A DNA stretch of 46,438 bases from the NCBI GenBank assembly GCA_025210795.1, contig JAOAQZ010000009.1, positions 1 to 46,438 of the forward strand, given 5' to 3'. Source of the stretch: Cohaesibacter sp. Lineage in GTDB: Bacteria > Pseudomonadota > Alphaproteobacteria > Rhizobiales > Cohaesibacteraceae. The stretch's first letter is position 1; the number at the start of each line of letters is the position of its first letter. The notes beneath the pieces are model-generated. The model was given only the letters and a program-made list of their open reading frames with translations. It was not told the DNA's origin and did not search any database. The position numbers and the translations under genes were made by a program. Shown here one piece after another: positions 17,834 through 27,224 of the stretch.

Positions 17834-20263
17834 ATGCAGCATTCACTTCAAAGAAGAAAAAGATCCAAACGCCATGTCGTAGAGCTTTCCGCAAAGAAGC
17901 GACAGGAGAAATCCATTTCTCGGGGCTTTAAAATCTGGATTGCCTTTTATGCCTCCATGATGCTTACCGGCCTTGCCATGGCATCGCAGCCCGCCCATTC
18001 GGCACCTGCCCAGCCAGCCAGTCAGCTGCAAGCTGCAGCCCAATTAAGCCCGGCCTTGCTCACCCCCAATGATATGCAAACCGGCTCCCTGCTCTTTCAA
18101 AGTAAAGAACCGGGCCGGTATATCGAAGCCCCTCGTGTTGCCAGCGATATCAAGATCGATATTTCTGGCCCCGTGGCCCGTGCCATTATCACGCAAAAAT
18201 TCCTCAACCCTTCCGATGCTTGGCTTGAGGGGATTTATGTTTTTCCGCTTCCTGAAGATGCAGCCGTTGATCATCTGAAAATGAAAATCGGTGATCGGCT
18301 AATCGAAGGCAAAATCAAAAAGAAGCAGGAAGCGCGCAAAATCTACGAGCAAGCAAAGAGAGAGGGCAAGAAAGCCTCCCTTTTGGAGCAAAACCGCCCC
18401 AATCTCTTTACCAATAGTGTTGCCAATATCGGCCCCGGCGAATCCATCACTGTCCAGATCGAATATCAGCAGACCATCCCGCGTAGCAAAGACACCTTTT
18501 CGCTGCGCGTGCCACTGGTCGTCGCCCCGCGCTATAATCCTGCGCCCAAGCCTCTCAAACCCGCCGCTGATTACACAATCCAGCCCGTAGATGGGCAATC
18601 CGGTTGGGGCAGCGCTGATCCCGTGCCAGACCGCAAGGCCATCACCGCACCCGTGCTTGCCCCCAAGACAGAGCCCAAAAGCAATCCTGTCACTCTGTCC
18701 CTGACGCTCGACGCCGGTTTCCCCTTAACCAATGTCACGTCTGAAAACCATAAAATTGCCATCACCAAGCAATCTGAAAAAAGCATTGAGCTGACTTTGG
18801 GCAAAGATGCTGTGCCGGCCGATAGGGATTTTGTCCTCACATGGCAGGCAAAAGCAGGAACAGCCCCGCAGATCGGCCTGTTCAAGCAAAGCCACACGCC
18901 GAATGACAGCGCAGAGGCAAACACCGAGACCCAGAATTATCTGCTGGCCTATATCACCCCCCCTTACAAGCTGGCCAGGGACATCGCCATCCCGCCCCGC
19001 GATGTCACCTTCGTGCTTGATAATTCAGGCTCCATGGCTGGCCCGTCCATGGCGCAGGCCAAAGCCAGCATGATCGCTGCCCTCAAACAGCTCAAACCAG
19101 CCGACCAGTTTCAGGTGATCCGCTTCAATAACGAGATGGACAAGCTGTTTGATCAGTCCGTCCCTGCCACCCCTGAAAATATCGGCCTTGCAACCGGCTG
19201 GGTACAGGCGCTCAAAGCAGAAGGCGGCACCGAAATGGCAACAGCCATGCATGAGGCCTTGCTGGATGCAAATCCAAAGGATGGCAGCTTGCGTCAGGTC
19301 CTGTTCCTCACCGATGGAGCCATCGGCAATGAACGGCAATTGTTTGAAATCATCAAACAAGGCAAGGGCCGCTCCCGCATCTTCACCATTGGCATCGGTT
19401 CAGCCCCCAACAGCTATTTCATGACCAGAGCCGCAGAAGAGGGCAAGGGAACCTTCACCCATATCGGCAATATCAAGCATGTTCAAACCAAAATGGCAGA
19501 ACTCTTTACCAAGCTCTCCCGCCCCATTGCCACCGATCTGAGAATTGATCTTGAAGGCGCCAAAAAGGCTGAATTATCCCCTTATAGCCTGCCCGATCTT
19601 TATGTCGGCGAGCCGGTAATTGTGGCCATCAAAGCACGCGACCTTGGCAAGAGCCTCACCCTTAAAGGCCGTTTTGACAATCAGCCATGGTCCATCAAGC
19701 TTGACCTTGAAAAAGCCGCTCCATCCAAGGCCATCGACAAAGTGTGGGCACGGCGCAAGATCCGCCAACTGGAAAGCGATCGCCTTCTATCAGGCGCTTA
19801 TGACCAGATTGATCGCGCGATCGAAAAACTGGGACTAGACCATCATCTTGTCACCCGCCTGACCAGCCTGGTCGCCGTGGATGTAACCCCGTCACGCCCC
19901 AAAGAGGCCCCGCTTGATAGCAAGAAAGTGCCGCTGAACCTGCCCGATGGCTGGGAAATGGAACCACTCTTTGAAGAAGCCCAAGCGGATCTGCCACCAA
20001 TGGCCGCTGCAACAGCACAAGCCTCGCGCAAGAAACTGGTGCAATCCTTTGCCTCAAACAGTGCGCTGCTGGCACGCAAAGCCGCTCCGCTCGCTGGCAA
20101 TAGCAATGTGCAAAGCAGCAAGCCATCCATCCTGCTGCCCAAAACGGCAACACGGGCAGAGCTGGCCCTTTATAGCGGACTGATCTTGCTGCTTACAGCA
20201 CTTGCCTGCCTTGTTGGCATCCGGATCTGGCACAGACATGCCAAAGACGGGGCGGCCCTTTGA
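17834..20263 (+). CDS. VIT and vWA domain protein with LPKTA sorting signal (marine proteobacterial sortase target)
   Basis: The 809-residue exported protein is the dedicated substrate type of class GN sortases (TIGR03788-like). It has a basic N-terminus and signal helix (33-50), a VIT domain (about 82-215, as in inter-alpha-trypsin inhibitor heavy chains), and a vWA domain (about 390-570) with an intact MIDAS Asp396-x-Ser398-x-Ser400 plus FLTDGA. At the C-terminus LPKTA (768-772) is followed by a hydrophobic helix and a short tail RIWHRHAKDGAAL: a complete cell-wall-type sorting signal in a Gram-negative. The sortase gene is 560 bases downstream. The attachment site in the envelope and the ligand are unknown. 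A long hairpin follows the stop. Confidence 0.93.
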   Translation: MQHSLQRRKRSKRHVVELSAKKRQEKSISRGFKIWIAFYASMMLTGLAMASQPAHSAPAQPASQLQAAAQLSPALLTPNDMQTGSLLFQSKEPGRYIEAPRVASDIKIDISGPVARAIITQKFLNPSDAWLEGIYVFPLPEDAAVDHLKMKIGDRLIEGKIKKKQEARKIYEQAKREGKKASLLEQNRPNLFTNSVANIGPGESITVQIEYQQTIPRSKDTFSLRVPLVVAPRYNPAPKPLKPAADYTIQPVDGQSGWGSADPVPDRKAITAPVLAPKTEPKSNPVTLSLTLDAGFPLTNVTSENHKIAITKQSEKSIELTLGKDAVPADRDFVLTWQAKAGTAPQIGLFKQSHTPNDSAEANTETQNYLLAYITPPYKLARDIAIPPRDVTFVLDNSGSMAGPSMAQAKASMIAALKQLKPADQFQVIRFNNEMDKLFDQSVPATPENIGLATGWVQALKAEGGTEMATAMHEALLDANPKDGSLRQVLFLTDGAIGNERQLFEIIKQGKGRSRIFTIGIGSAPNSYFMTRAAEEGKGTFTHIGNIKHVQTKMAELFTKLSRPIATDLRIDLEGAKKAELSPYSLPDLYVGEPVIVAIKARDLGKSLTLKGRFDNQPWSIKLDLEKAAPSKAIDKVWARRKIRQLESDRLLSGAYDQIDRAIEKLGLDHHLVTRLTSLVAVDVTPSRPKEAPLDSKKVPLNLPDGWEMEPLFEEAQADLPPMAAATAQASRKKLVQSFASNSALLARKAAPLAGNSNVQSSKPSILLPKTATRAELALYSGLILLLTALACLVGIRIWHRHAKDGAAL

Positions 20264-20293
20264 TGGCAACTTGCCATCATCCAACCGGTAAGG

Positions 20294-20321
20294 CCTGCTG
20301 GGGTGCGCGCACTCCAGCAGG
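20294..20321. terminator. strong hairpin between convergent genes
   Basis: CCTGCTGGGGTG (20294-20305) pairs with CACTCCAGCAGG (20310-20321), 12 pairs with one G-T, around CGCG. No T run follows on either strand. Its place between the convergent sortase-target gene and small secreted gene suggests a shared barrier or 3'-end stabiliser. Confidence 0.5.
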
Positions 20322-20337
20322 GGCGGTTCCATCAGGC

Positions 20338-20709
20338 TCAATCGTAATAGATCTCGTTGTCATCAAGATACACATTGGTCGCCTCGCAGATATCAATATC
20401 AATCGGCTCGTCCATCACTTCGCTTCCATTCTCACCAAGCCACCCGATCTGAAGGGTCTGGGCACAAGCCCCACTATCAGCAGTAAAGGCCGCCTTGGCG
20501 CTTTCATTGGGGCGCAGATCTTCCGACAACCAATTGTCGCTCCAGCCGTCCCCGTCATTGGTATAAAAGCCGATCACAATATTGCCCCCCGATTTATTGA
20601 AGATCGTAAATTCCCCTTCAGAGCCAGAGCCTTGCGCTAAAGCCGCACCGCTCATCAGCGCAAAAACCAGCCCGGTAGTAGCCATTACATTTTTCAAGTG
20701 TTGCATCAT
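20338..20709 (-). CDS. small secreted protein of unknown function
   Basis: From the ATG at 20709, with GGTGGA 5 bases before it, the protein has 123 residues. A signal peptide (NVMATTGLVFALMSGAALAQ) is followed by an acidic mature domain of about 100 residues, rich in Gly and Asp, with two cysteines (in GACAQ and DICEA) that could form a disulfide. The start of the mature domain, FTIFNKSGGNIVIGFYTN, looks like a beta-sandwich edge. I do not recognise the family. It lies on the opposite strand between the sortase target and the sortase, has no LPxTG-like tail, and so is not an obvious sortase substrate. The ATG one codon later is equally possible. Confidence 0.72.
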   Translation of the reverse strand: MMQHLKNVMATTGLVFALMSGAALAQGSGSEGEFTIFNKSGGNIVIGFYTNDGDGWSDNWLSEDLRPNESAKAAFTADSGACAQTLQIGWLGENGSEVMDEPIDIDICEATNVYLDDNEIYYD

Positions 20710-20820
20710 AATTCCACCCCGATCAGTCGTTATCATCATGCACATATGCACAATGCATGCTTTTCAAACCCATATCCATCATAGCAGAAACATCGCATAA
20801 AGAGGACAAGGCGAGCCAAA

Positions 20821-21480
20821 ATGGCATCAAACAAACGCAAAATGCCCCGTCCCTCTCGCTCTCTCTGGGGCTCAGCTCTGCTTGCCGGACTGACCGGTTT
20901 TTGCCTTATCCTCTATGGCATGTGGATCCCCATCAAAGCCCAGATCGCCCAACATTTGCTCGGCATTGCATGGCAGGAAAGCCTCCAATCGGGCAAAGCA
21001 ACAAAGGCCTGGAGCTGGGCCGATAGCTGGCCTGTTGCCAAACTCTCCCTTCCCTCAATCAAGCTTGACGCCATCATTCTGAAAGAAGCAGGGGGAGAAG
21101 GGCTGGCCTTTGCACCCGTCCTGCTCAGCCGTTCGGCAAGTCCGGGAAGTTTGGGCACCACGGTCATCTCCGCTCATCGGGACACCCATTTTAAATCGCT
21201 GGATAGCTTGCAGGCCGGTGATCCAATCATTCTGACATTGATGGACGGAACAACGCTGACCTACACTATGCGCAGCAGTAAGGTCGCCCCTTGGGACAAA
21301 TCCGGCCTGTCTACCGAGGGCATGAGCCCGACCCTGGCGCTCACCACATGCTGGCCCCTTGGCAGCCTTGAGGAAACCGACCAGCGGTTTATCATCACTG
21401 CAGATCAGACGGGCATTAAGCCTGCTTATCAAGCTGGTCAGCAGACAAACCATCAGGCAATGGCAAAATCGCAAGAGTGA
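20821..21480 (+). CDS. class GN sortase
   Basis: A 219-residue transpeptidase of the marine proteobacterial sortase family (TIGR03784-like). It has one N-terminal membrane anchor (about 15-38), facing the periplasm, and the sortase beta-barrel with catalytic His119 (VISAHRDTHF), Cys177 (ALTTCWPLG) and Arg189 (DQRFIIT). Sortases cut their substrate between Thr and the next residue of LPxT and join it to an amine. The evident substrate is the LPKTA protein encoded just upstream. The PdsS/PdsR two-component genes that accompany some of these systems are not in this window. The acceptor molecule in a Gram-negative envelope is unknown. Confidence 0.93.
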   Translation: MASNKRKMPRPSRSLWGSALLAGLTGFCLILYGMWIPIKAQIAQHLLGIAWQESLQSGKATKAWSWADSWPVAKLSLPSIKLDAIILKEAGGEGLAFAPVLLSRSASPGSLGTTVISAHRDTHFKSLDSLQAGDPIILTLMDGTTLTYTMRSSKVAPWDKSGLSTEGMSPTLALTTCWPLGSLEETDQRFIITADQTGIKPAYQAGQQTNHQAMAKSQE

Positions 21481-21626
21481 ATGCCAAAGTTACAGGCCAA
21501 CAAGCAAGACTGGCAAGCAAGATAAGTCTTGAGGCTTTTCCGCCAATGATGTAGAGAGGCGAAACCAACGCCCCGCCGCTTCATCCCCGATGCGATGACC
21601 TGCGGCCCTTTCCCTGATTTTGCAGA

Positions 21627-22550
21627 GTGTCCGCCATGTCTCGAATGACAGCCAATCTCCTGCTTCTTATAGCAGCCATCGTCTGGGGTGCCGCCTTCGT
21701 CGCCCAATCAACCGCTATGGATGCAATCGGTCCCCTGTCCTTTACCGGCATTCGTTTTCTGCTGGCCGCCGCCGTGGTTGCTCCCTTCGCCCTTTGGGAA
21801 TTTCGCCGAAGCGACAACCCGATCCCGGCAAAAGGCCATATGGCAGGCATATTTGTGGGCGTCATTTTCTTCATCGCGATTGTCACCCAGCAATATGGTT
21901 TTCTGACCACATCCGTCACCAATGCCGGATTTCTGACAGCGCTTTATGTGGTGCAAACACCCATTCTGGGCCTCCTGCTCTTTCGCCAAGCCCCCAATCC
22001 GATCATCTGGATCATCGTTGCTGTCTCCCTGACCGGTACTTACCTACTGGCAGGCGGAATAGAAGGCCTCGTCTTTGGCGATATTCTGATGATCATCTCC
22101 GCTCATTTCTGGGCGTTGCAAGTATTGTTCATCGGCCGTCTGGTCACCCATTATGGCAACCCCATCACAGTGGCCTTTGTCCAGTTTTTGACAACGGGCC
22201 TGATGGGAATTTGTGCAGGCTTTGCACTTGAGCCGCTAAGCTGGAGCCATGTCATGGGAGCATGGACCGAGTTGCTCTATACTGGTATTCTCTCCGGCGG
22301 GCTGGCCTTTACCCTGCAATCCATCGCCCAGCGCCACACACCCGCAGCGGACACAGCAATTTTACTCTCGACCGAAAGCCTGTTTGCCGCCCTGTTCGGC
22401 GCGCTGTTGTTGGGCGAAACCCTCACAGGCAGCCGCTGGATTGGCTGTATCTTGATCTTCAGTTCTATTTTGCTGGTGGAATTGCTGCCCCAATTGCAGC
22501 ACCGCCTTCGCAAATTACGCGAAGCCAAACTGGCGCGCCAAACCCTCTGA
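21627..22550 (+). CDS. EamA/DMT-superfamily transporter
   Basis: The 307-residue protein has about ten membrane helices in two EamA repeats. The first begins LLLIAAIVWGAAFVAQSTAM and the second contains DTAILLSTESLFAALFGALL, with conserved small and glycine residues. Family members export amino acids, metabolites or drugs. No substrate can be assigned. It starts 147 bases after the sortase and is probably independent. A terminator follows. The start is a normal ATG. Confidence 0.9.
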   Translation: MSAMSRMTANLLLLIAAIVWGAAFVAQSTAMDAIGPLSFTGIRFLLAAAVVAPFALWEFRRSDNPIPAKGHMAGIFVGVIFFIAIVTQQYGFLTTSVTNAGFLTALYVVQTPILGLLLFRQAPNPIIWIIVAVSLTGTYLLAGGIEGLVFGDILMIISAHFWALQVLFIGRLVTHYGNPITVAFVQFLTTGLMGICAGFALEPLSWSHVMGAWTELLYTGILSGGLAFTLQSIAQRHTPAADTAILLSTESLFAALFGALLLGETLTGSRWIGCILIFSSILLVELLPQLQHRLRKLREAKLARQTL

Positions 22551-22580
22551 AGGGCCAGCAGCCCAGTCGATTGCTAAAAA

Positions 22581-22614
22581 AGAGCCGCCAAACCCACAAG
22601 GGAATGGCGGCTTT
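22581..22614 (+). terminator. terminator of the EamA transporter gene
   Basis: GCCGCCA (22584-22590) pairs with TGGCGGC (22605-22611), extended by A-T and G-T pairs into CTTTTA. It lies 33 bases after the stop. Confidence 0.7.
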
Positions 22615-23028
22615 TAAGTTTAAGACATCAGAAACGAGAACCATCTTTCCTGACATCCCGCCTTAGCCAAGCCTTAAATCCAGAAAACCCGGCCAAGAAA
22701 CCCTCGTAAGGATCAGACAACCCATACTGGTGATGCGCTCAGGAATGTTGCCCCTAAAGCAAAGGAGCATCCCAATAAATATTAGATATTTCGAATATAT
22801 ATAAATAATTCCAAAACTGCAAATGCCTCACAAAGTCGCAGGCCCCTTTCCCGTGTCTCCTCGCTCTTTTCATCACACACCCGACTGAAGCACCCAAGAT
22901 GAAGAGAAAATTGGAAAAGGCTCTTCTTATTCCTGCTTTGTTCCCCTATATTAACTCAGAATATGGGCCCACCATTCTTGCCTAGAGGTGAGTCGATATC
23001 CGCATATTGGGCAAAAAGGCGCATCTTC
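22615..23028. other. intergenic region upstream of uvrB
   Basis: About 400 bases without a supported gene. An AT-rich tract at 22774-22813 may be promoter DNA. GTTC occurs at about 22940 but there is no second GTTC seven bases on, so I cannot claim the alphaproteobacterial LexA box GTTC-N7-GTTC. An in-frame ATG at 22963 lacks a ribosome-binding site. Confidence 0.4.
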
Positions 23029-25737
23029 ATGGCATCAAAAAAAGGCACATCGCCCCAATCCGGATCCGAGTCCGGCTCGTCTTCCGATCAGCCTTCATCT
23101 GGCATGGGCGAAGCTCCTCAGGCTCCGTTTGAGGCAGTCCCTCTCTCTGGCTCCATTGCCGATTGGGCACAGGACATTGCCAAAAGTGCCGAAATGCCCC
23201 TGTCTACCCCTAAGGCAAAAGACGGGACAAAATCTGCCAAAAGCACCAAGCCCAAATCCAGCCGCAAGAAAAAGCCCGAGCCCGCCGCCACCGCTCGTGA
23301 AAAAGCCGCTGGAGGCATGAGCCCTATTGCCGGTCTTGATATATCTCTGGAGAAGGCCGAAGAGCTGGAGCGCGTCACCAAGGAACGCAAAAAGGCCCAA
23401 AAGAAGGGCAAAAACCAGGACCGCTCTGGCGTGACAGAGACTGTCGCCGCCCTGGAAGATCTCATCCAGAATGGCCGTGCTGAATTTATGGATGCCGAGC
23501 CATGGCGCCCCCACCGCCCGGACAGGCCAGAAAAATCCGAAGGTGGCGTCTCTTTTGATTTGATCACGGAATTTGAACCATCAGGCGACCAGCCAACAGC
23601 CATTGCCGACCTTAAAGACGGCATCGACAATGGTGAGGCAACGCAGGTGCTTTTGGGCGTGACCGGCTCGGGCAAGACTTTCACCATGGCCCAGTTGATT
23701 GCGCGCACCAACCGACCGGCCCTGATCCTTGCCCCCAACAAGACACTTGCCGCCCAGCTCTATGGGGAGTTTAAAAACTTCTTTCCCAACAATGCGGTGG
23801 AATATTTCGTCTCTTATTATGACTATTATCAGCCGGAGGCCTATGTCCCCCGCTCTGATACCTTCATTGAGAAGGAAAGCACGGTCAACGAGCAGATCGA
23901 CCGCATGCGCCATTCCGCCACCCGCGCTGTACTGGAGCGCGACGATGTGATCATCGTCTCCTCGGTCTCCTGCATTTACGGTATCGGCTCGGTTGAGACC
24001 TATACCGCGATGAGCTTTAAAATCGAGGTTGGCGATCAGATGGACCAGCGCCAGATCATGGCCGATCTGGTGGCCCTGCAATATCGCCGCAATGACCACG
24101 CTTTCCAGCGCGGTACATTCCGCGTGCGTGGCGATGTGATCGAGATTTTCCCCGCTCACTATGAAGATCGGGCTTGGCGCGTCTCCATGTTTGGCGACGA
24201 GATCGAGGAGATCATGGAGTTTGACCCCTTGACCGGCCAAAAAGCAGGGGAGCTGGATTTTGTCAAACTCTACGCCAATTCGCACTATGTCACGCCCCGC
24301 CCGACCCTCAACCAAGCAGTTAAAAGCATCAAGAAGGAGCTGACAGCCCGCCTTGATGAACTTGAAGCCCATGGCCGTTTGCTCGAAGCCCAGCGTCTTG
24401 AGCAGCGCTGCCGCTTTGATTTGGAAATGATGGAAGCCACAGGCTCCTGCGCTGGTATTGAGAATTATTCGCGCTATCTGACCGGACGCCAGCCAGGGGA
24501 ACCGCCCCCCACCCTGTTTGAATATCTGCCCGATAACGCGCTTATTTTCATTGACGAGAGCCATGTCACCATCGGCCAGCTCAATGCCATGTATCGCGGT
24601 GACTTTCGCCGTAAGGCCACCTTGGCGGAATATGGCTTCCGCCTGCCCAGCTGTATGGACAATCGCCCCCTTCGCTTTGAAGAATGGGATGCCATGCGCC
24701 CCCAAACCATTGCGGTCTCGGCCACGCCCGGTTCATGGGAGATGGAAGAAGCCGGAGGCGTCTTTGCCGAGCAGGTCATTCGCCCCACCGGCCTTATTGA
24801 CCCTGTGATCGAGATCCGCCCAGCCACCACGCAGGTCGATGATCTGTTGGGTGAGGTAAAAGAGAAAGCCGCTGCCGGTTTCCGCACCCTTGTCACAACG
24901 CTCACCAAACGCATGGCAGAAGATCTGACCGAATATCTGCACGAACAAGGCGTACGCGTGCGCTATATGCATTCCGATGTAGATACCCTTGAGCGGATTG
25001 AAATCATTCGCGATCTCAGACTTGGGGCCTTTGATGTACTGGTTGGCATCAACCTGCTGCGTGAGGGATTGGACATTCCCGAATGTGCTCTGGTTGCCAT
25101 TCTTGACGCGGACAAGGAAGGCTTCTTGCGCTCTGAAACATCGCTCATCCAGACCATCGGCCGCGCTGCCCGAAATGCAGAAGGCAAGGTGATTCTCTAT
25201 GCCGACCAGATGACCGGATCGATGGACTGGGCTATTTCCGAGACCAACCGCCGCCGCGAAAAACAAATGGCCTATAACGAGGAACATAATATCACGCCGC
25301 AAACGGTGCAGAAGAATATCGGCGATATTCTTGGCTCGGTTTACGAAGGCGACCATGTGACCGTCGACAAAGGCATGGCGGAAGAGAATGCCATCACCAT
25401 TAGCCACAATCTGGAAGCTCATATTGCCGATCTGGAAGAGCGCATGAAGGAAGCTGCCTCCAATCTTGAATTTGAGGAAGCAGCCCGCTTGCGTGACGAG
25501 GTGAGGCGCCTACGCGAAACAGAGCTGGCCATTGCTGATGACCCATTGGCTCGCCAGTCTAGTATCGAGAGCAAAGCAGGCAGCTATCAGGGGGAGCAAA
25601 AATACGGCCAATCTGCCAATCTGCCAAAAGATAGCCGTATCAAGCCCCCGGATCTTGATGATATGGGCCCGGGATCAGATCGAGCCATGCCCAAGGGGGG
25701 AAGCAAAATCCCGCGTCCAAAACGGCGAAAGTCTTGA
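23029..25737 (+). CDS. uvrB: excinuclease ABC subunit B
   Basis: UvrB is the damage-verifying helicase of nucleotide excision repair, loaded by UvrA and nicked by UvrC. From the ATG at 23029 it has 902 residues, about 230 more than E. coli UvrB. The extra part is mostly an N-terminal Ser/Pro/Lys/Ala-rich, probably disordered segment of about 170 residues. Walker A GVTGSGKT is near residue 209. The beta-hairpin region [16 protein letters not shown], the Walker B-like FIDESHVTI and the C-terminal UVR domain ([16 protein letters not shown]) are intact. AAAAAGG lies 9 bases before this ATG; the earlier ATG at 22963 has no such site. Confidence 0.95.
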   Translation: MASKKGTSPQSGSESGSSSDQPSSGMGEAPQAPFEAVPLSGSIADWAQDIAKSAEMPLSTPKAKDGTKSAKSTKPKSSRKKKPEPAATAREKAAGGMSPIAGLDISLEKAEELERVTKERKKAQKKGKNQDRSGVTETVAALEDLIQNGRAEFMDAEPWRPHRPDRPEKSEGGVSFDLITEFEPSGDQPTAIADLKDGIDNGEATQVLLGVTGSGKTFTMAQLIARTNRPALILAPNKTLAAQLYGEFKNFFPNNAVEYFVSYYDYYQPEAYVPRSDTFIEKESTVNEQIDRMRHSATRAVLERDDVIIVSSVSCIYGIGSVETYTAMSFKIEVGDQMDQRQIMADLVALQYRRNDHAFQRGTFRVRGDVIEIFPAHYEDRAWRVSMFGDEIEEIMEFDPLTGQKAGELDFVKLYANSHYVTPRPTLNQAVKSIKKELTARLDELEAHGRLLEAQRLEQRCRFDLEMMEATGSCAGIENYSRYLTGRQPGEPPPTLFEYLPDNALIFIDESHVTIGQLNAMYRGDFRRKATLAEYGFRLPSCMDNRPLRFEEWDAMRPQTIAVSATPGSWEMEEAGGVFAEQVIRPTGLIDPVIEIRPATTQVDDLLGEVKEKAAAGFRTLVTTLTKRMAEDLTEYLHEQGVRVRYMHSDVDTLERIEIIRDLRLGAFDVLVGINLLREGLDIPECALVAILDADKEGFLRSETSLIQTIGRAARNAEGKVILYADQMTGSMDWAISETNRRREKQMAYNEEHNITPQTVQKNIGDILGSVYEGDHVTVDKGMAEENAITISHNLEAHIADLEERMKEAASNLEFEEAARLRDEVRRLRETELAIADDPLARQSSIESKAGSYQGEQKYGQSANLPKDSRIKPPDLDDMGPGSDRAMPKGGSKIPRPKRRKS

Positions 25738-25784
25738 CATCCGCGCCTTAGAGTTCCCATTTTTCTTGCCTTTCAGTGCCCAAA

Positions 25785-25811
25785 CAGGTGCGGAAAGGGT
25801 GTTAGCACCTG
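25785..25811 (+). terminator. hairpin after uvrB
   Basis: CAGGTGC (25785-25791) pairs perfectly with GCACCTG (25805-25811) across 13 bases, 48 bases after the uvrB stop. No T run follows, so termination is uncertain. Confidence 0.4.
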
Positions 25812-25820
25812 TGCACGAGT

Positions 25821-25838
25821 GATTATATTCCTATAATC
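25821..25838. promoter_or_regulatory. palindrome upstream of the Crp/Fnr gene
   Basis: GATTATA-TTCC-TATAATC is a perfect 7-bp inverted repeat with a 4-base centre, about 60 bases before the start codon. It contains a TATAAT that could itself be a -10 element. It may be an operator overlapping the promoter; no good -35 is visible. Confidence 0.4.
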
Positions 25839-25896
25839 TAAGCAAAAATCCGTATAAGATATCTTTGGGATTTGTAGTGGTTGATCGAGTGCACAA

Positions 25897-26628
25897 TTGG
25901 AAACTTCAGAGCTATTAAAGCAGGTTCACCTGTTTGATGATATTGAAGATGAACTCTTGCAGCATTTTTGCAAGAATGCTTCAACACGCCAAATCAAGAA
26001 AGGGGAGCATATCTGCGCCCCAGATGATACAGCGCGTCATTTTTACATCATTAAATCCGGGTGGGTAAAACTCTTCCGTAACACAATGGATGGACAGGAA
26101 GCTGTTTTGGATGTTCTGACCATCAATAGTAGCTTTGGCGAAACCGCTCTTTTTGGCAAAGGAACCTATAGCTGGTATGCGGAGGCGGTGGAAGACACAA
26201 CGCTCCTTTCCATCCCCACATCTGTGCTCAAACAGGCGATTGAAGATCACAACACAATCGCCATTAACATGATTTCTGCAATGGCTTCTCACAGGCAGAG
26301 GCTTGATGGAGAAATCGAACGCTTCATGCTCCAAAATGCTCCGCAGCGCGTTGGCTGTTTCCTGCTCAAACTGGTCCCCAACTCCGCTTGGGACAGCGAC
26401 GAGCCCTGCCCTCCAATCTCGTTGCCCTATAACAAATCCCTTGTGGCAACTCGCCTTGGCATGACCCCGGAGACTTTCTCGCGTGCTCTTAATGCCCTGA
26501 AAAAGAACACCAAGATCACCATCAAACGCTCAGTTGTGGAGATTGAAGATATAAGCTCGCTATCCAATTATGCCTGTCAGGCTTGCTCAAGCTTTTTCCC
26601 CTGCAAAGACGATTGCGAGGACGAGTAA
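25897..26628 (+). CDS. Crp/Fnr family regulator with C-terminal cysteine cluster
   Basis: The 243-residue protein has an N-terminal cyclic-nucleotide-binding-like beta-roll (about 10-125), a dimerisation helix and a winged HTH (SLVATRLGMTPETFSRALNALKK, 181-203). The tail after the HTH is unusual: Cys227-x2-Cys230-x5-Cys236-x3-Cys240, ending in an acidic EDE. Four clustered cysteines could hold an Fe-S cluster or zinc. The canonical N-terminal FNR cysteine pattern is absent, although Cys25 and Cys40 exist. The only start between the preceding in-frame stop (25882) and the first domain residues is TTG at 25897. The regulon is unknown; a TTGAC-N4-GTCAA box lies 600 bases downstream. Confidence 0.88.
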   Translation: METSELLKQVHLFDDIEDELLQHFCKNASTRQIKKGEHICAPDDTARHFYIIKSGWVKLFRNTMDGQEAVLDVLTINSSFGETALFGKGTYSWYAEAVEDTTLLSIPTSVLKQAIEDHNTIAINMISAMASHRQRLDGEIERFMLQNAPQRVGCFLLKLVPNSAWDSDEPCPPISLPYNKSLVATRLGMTPETFSRALNALKKNTKITIKRSVVEIEDISSLSNYACQACSSFFPCKDDCEDE

Positions 26629-26666
26629 GCCCTCGGCACCAAGCAACAAACACCCCTTAAACACAC

Positions 26667-26695
26667 AAAAGCCCGCCATAAACAATGCGGGCTTT
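26667..26695 (+). terminator. terminator of the Crp/Fnr gene
   Basis: AAAAGCCCGC (26667-26676) pairs with GCGGGCTTT (26687-26695) across 10 bases, followed by CTATTAG. It is 38 bases after the stop. Confidence 0.7.
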
Positions 26696-26771
26696 CTATT
26701 AGAGTCTCTATTTGGAAATAGAGCGCAAGAAATAGGCGCCAAAGACAGACGCTAAGACAGGCAATACGGGC

Positions 26772-27146
26772 TTATCGTCTTTTTGCACCGCAATACAGCC
26801 ATGACCAATCAAGGCGCTCTGGCTCATTGACATAGTCTTCGGGATTATCGAGCACAGCTTTCAAATAGCTATAATCAAAGATCCAACCATCTTCCGGCTC
26901 TTTGTCGCTTTCATTTTGACGAGCAATCCCCTGTTCCTCGATCCGCAGAGAAACAGAAGCTTTAGGGCGATCATCGCGCAATAAAAAGGAGAAATCACTA
27001 TCCTTCATTGCAGCAAGTGCTGCCTGAAATATTTCCTTATACGGTGATTGGTCTGAATTTTTTTCAATAGATCTATTGCACACATCAATATAGGAAAGAA
27101 TAAGTTTCTCAAAATCGACAGTTTCTTTATCGGCAACGGACGTCAT
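26772..27146 (-). CDS. hypothetical protein
   Basis: A 124-residue acidic cytoplasmic protein with no signal peptide or membrane helix. It is rich in Asp, Glu and Tyr, with a C-terminal stretch DYVNEPERLDWSWLYCGAKR. I do not recognise a family. It is convergent with the Crp/Fnr gene. Its upstream region holds a perfect Crp/Fnr-type box (27225-27238) about 60 bases before a plausible transcription start, so regulation by such a protein is likely. The ribosome-binding site is weak. Confidence 0.65.
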   Translation of the reverse strand: MTSVADKETVDFEKLILSYIDVCNRSIEKNSDQSPYKEIFQAALAAMKDSDFSFLLRDDRPKASVSLRIEEQGIARQNESDKEPEDGWIFDYSYLKAVLDNPEDYVNEPERLDWSWLYCGAKRR

Positions 27147-27178
27147 TTACTCGTTTCCCATAAACAGTAAGAACAAGC

Positions 27179-27208
27179 CTAATATTTGTTTATTCGATAA
27201 TAGTCCAA
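27179..27208 (-). promoter_or_regulatory. candidate promoter of the hypothetical gene at 26772
   Basis: On the minus strand a TTGGAC lies 18 bases before TATTAG (27184-27179). It would start transcription near 27172 and place the TTGAC-N4-GTCAA box near -60. Confidence 0.35.
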
Positions 27209-27224
27209 CTCACCAATCCGCAAA

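Noticed and set aside
22938..22955. LexA (SOS) box before uvrB
   Set aside because: A GTTC is present but the second half of GTTC-N7-GTTC is missing, so the site is not supported.
23581..24705. 374-codon open frame antisense to uvrB
   Set aside because: Shadow frame of a conserved gene with no family features.
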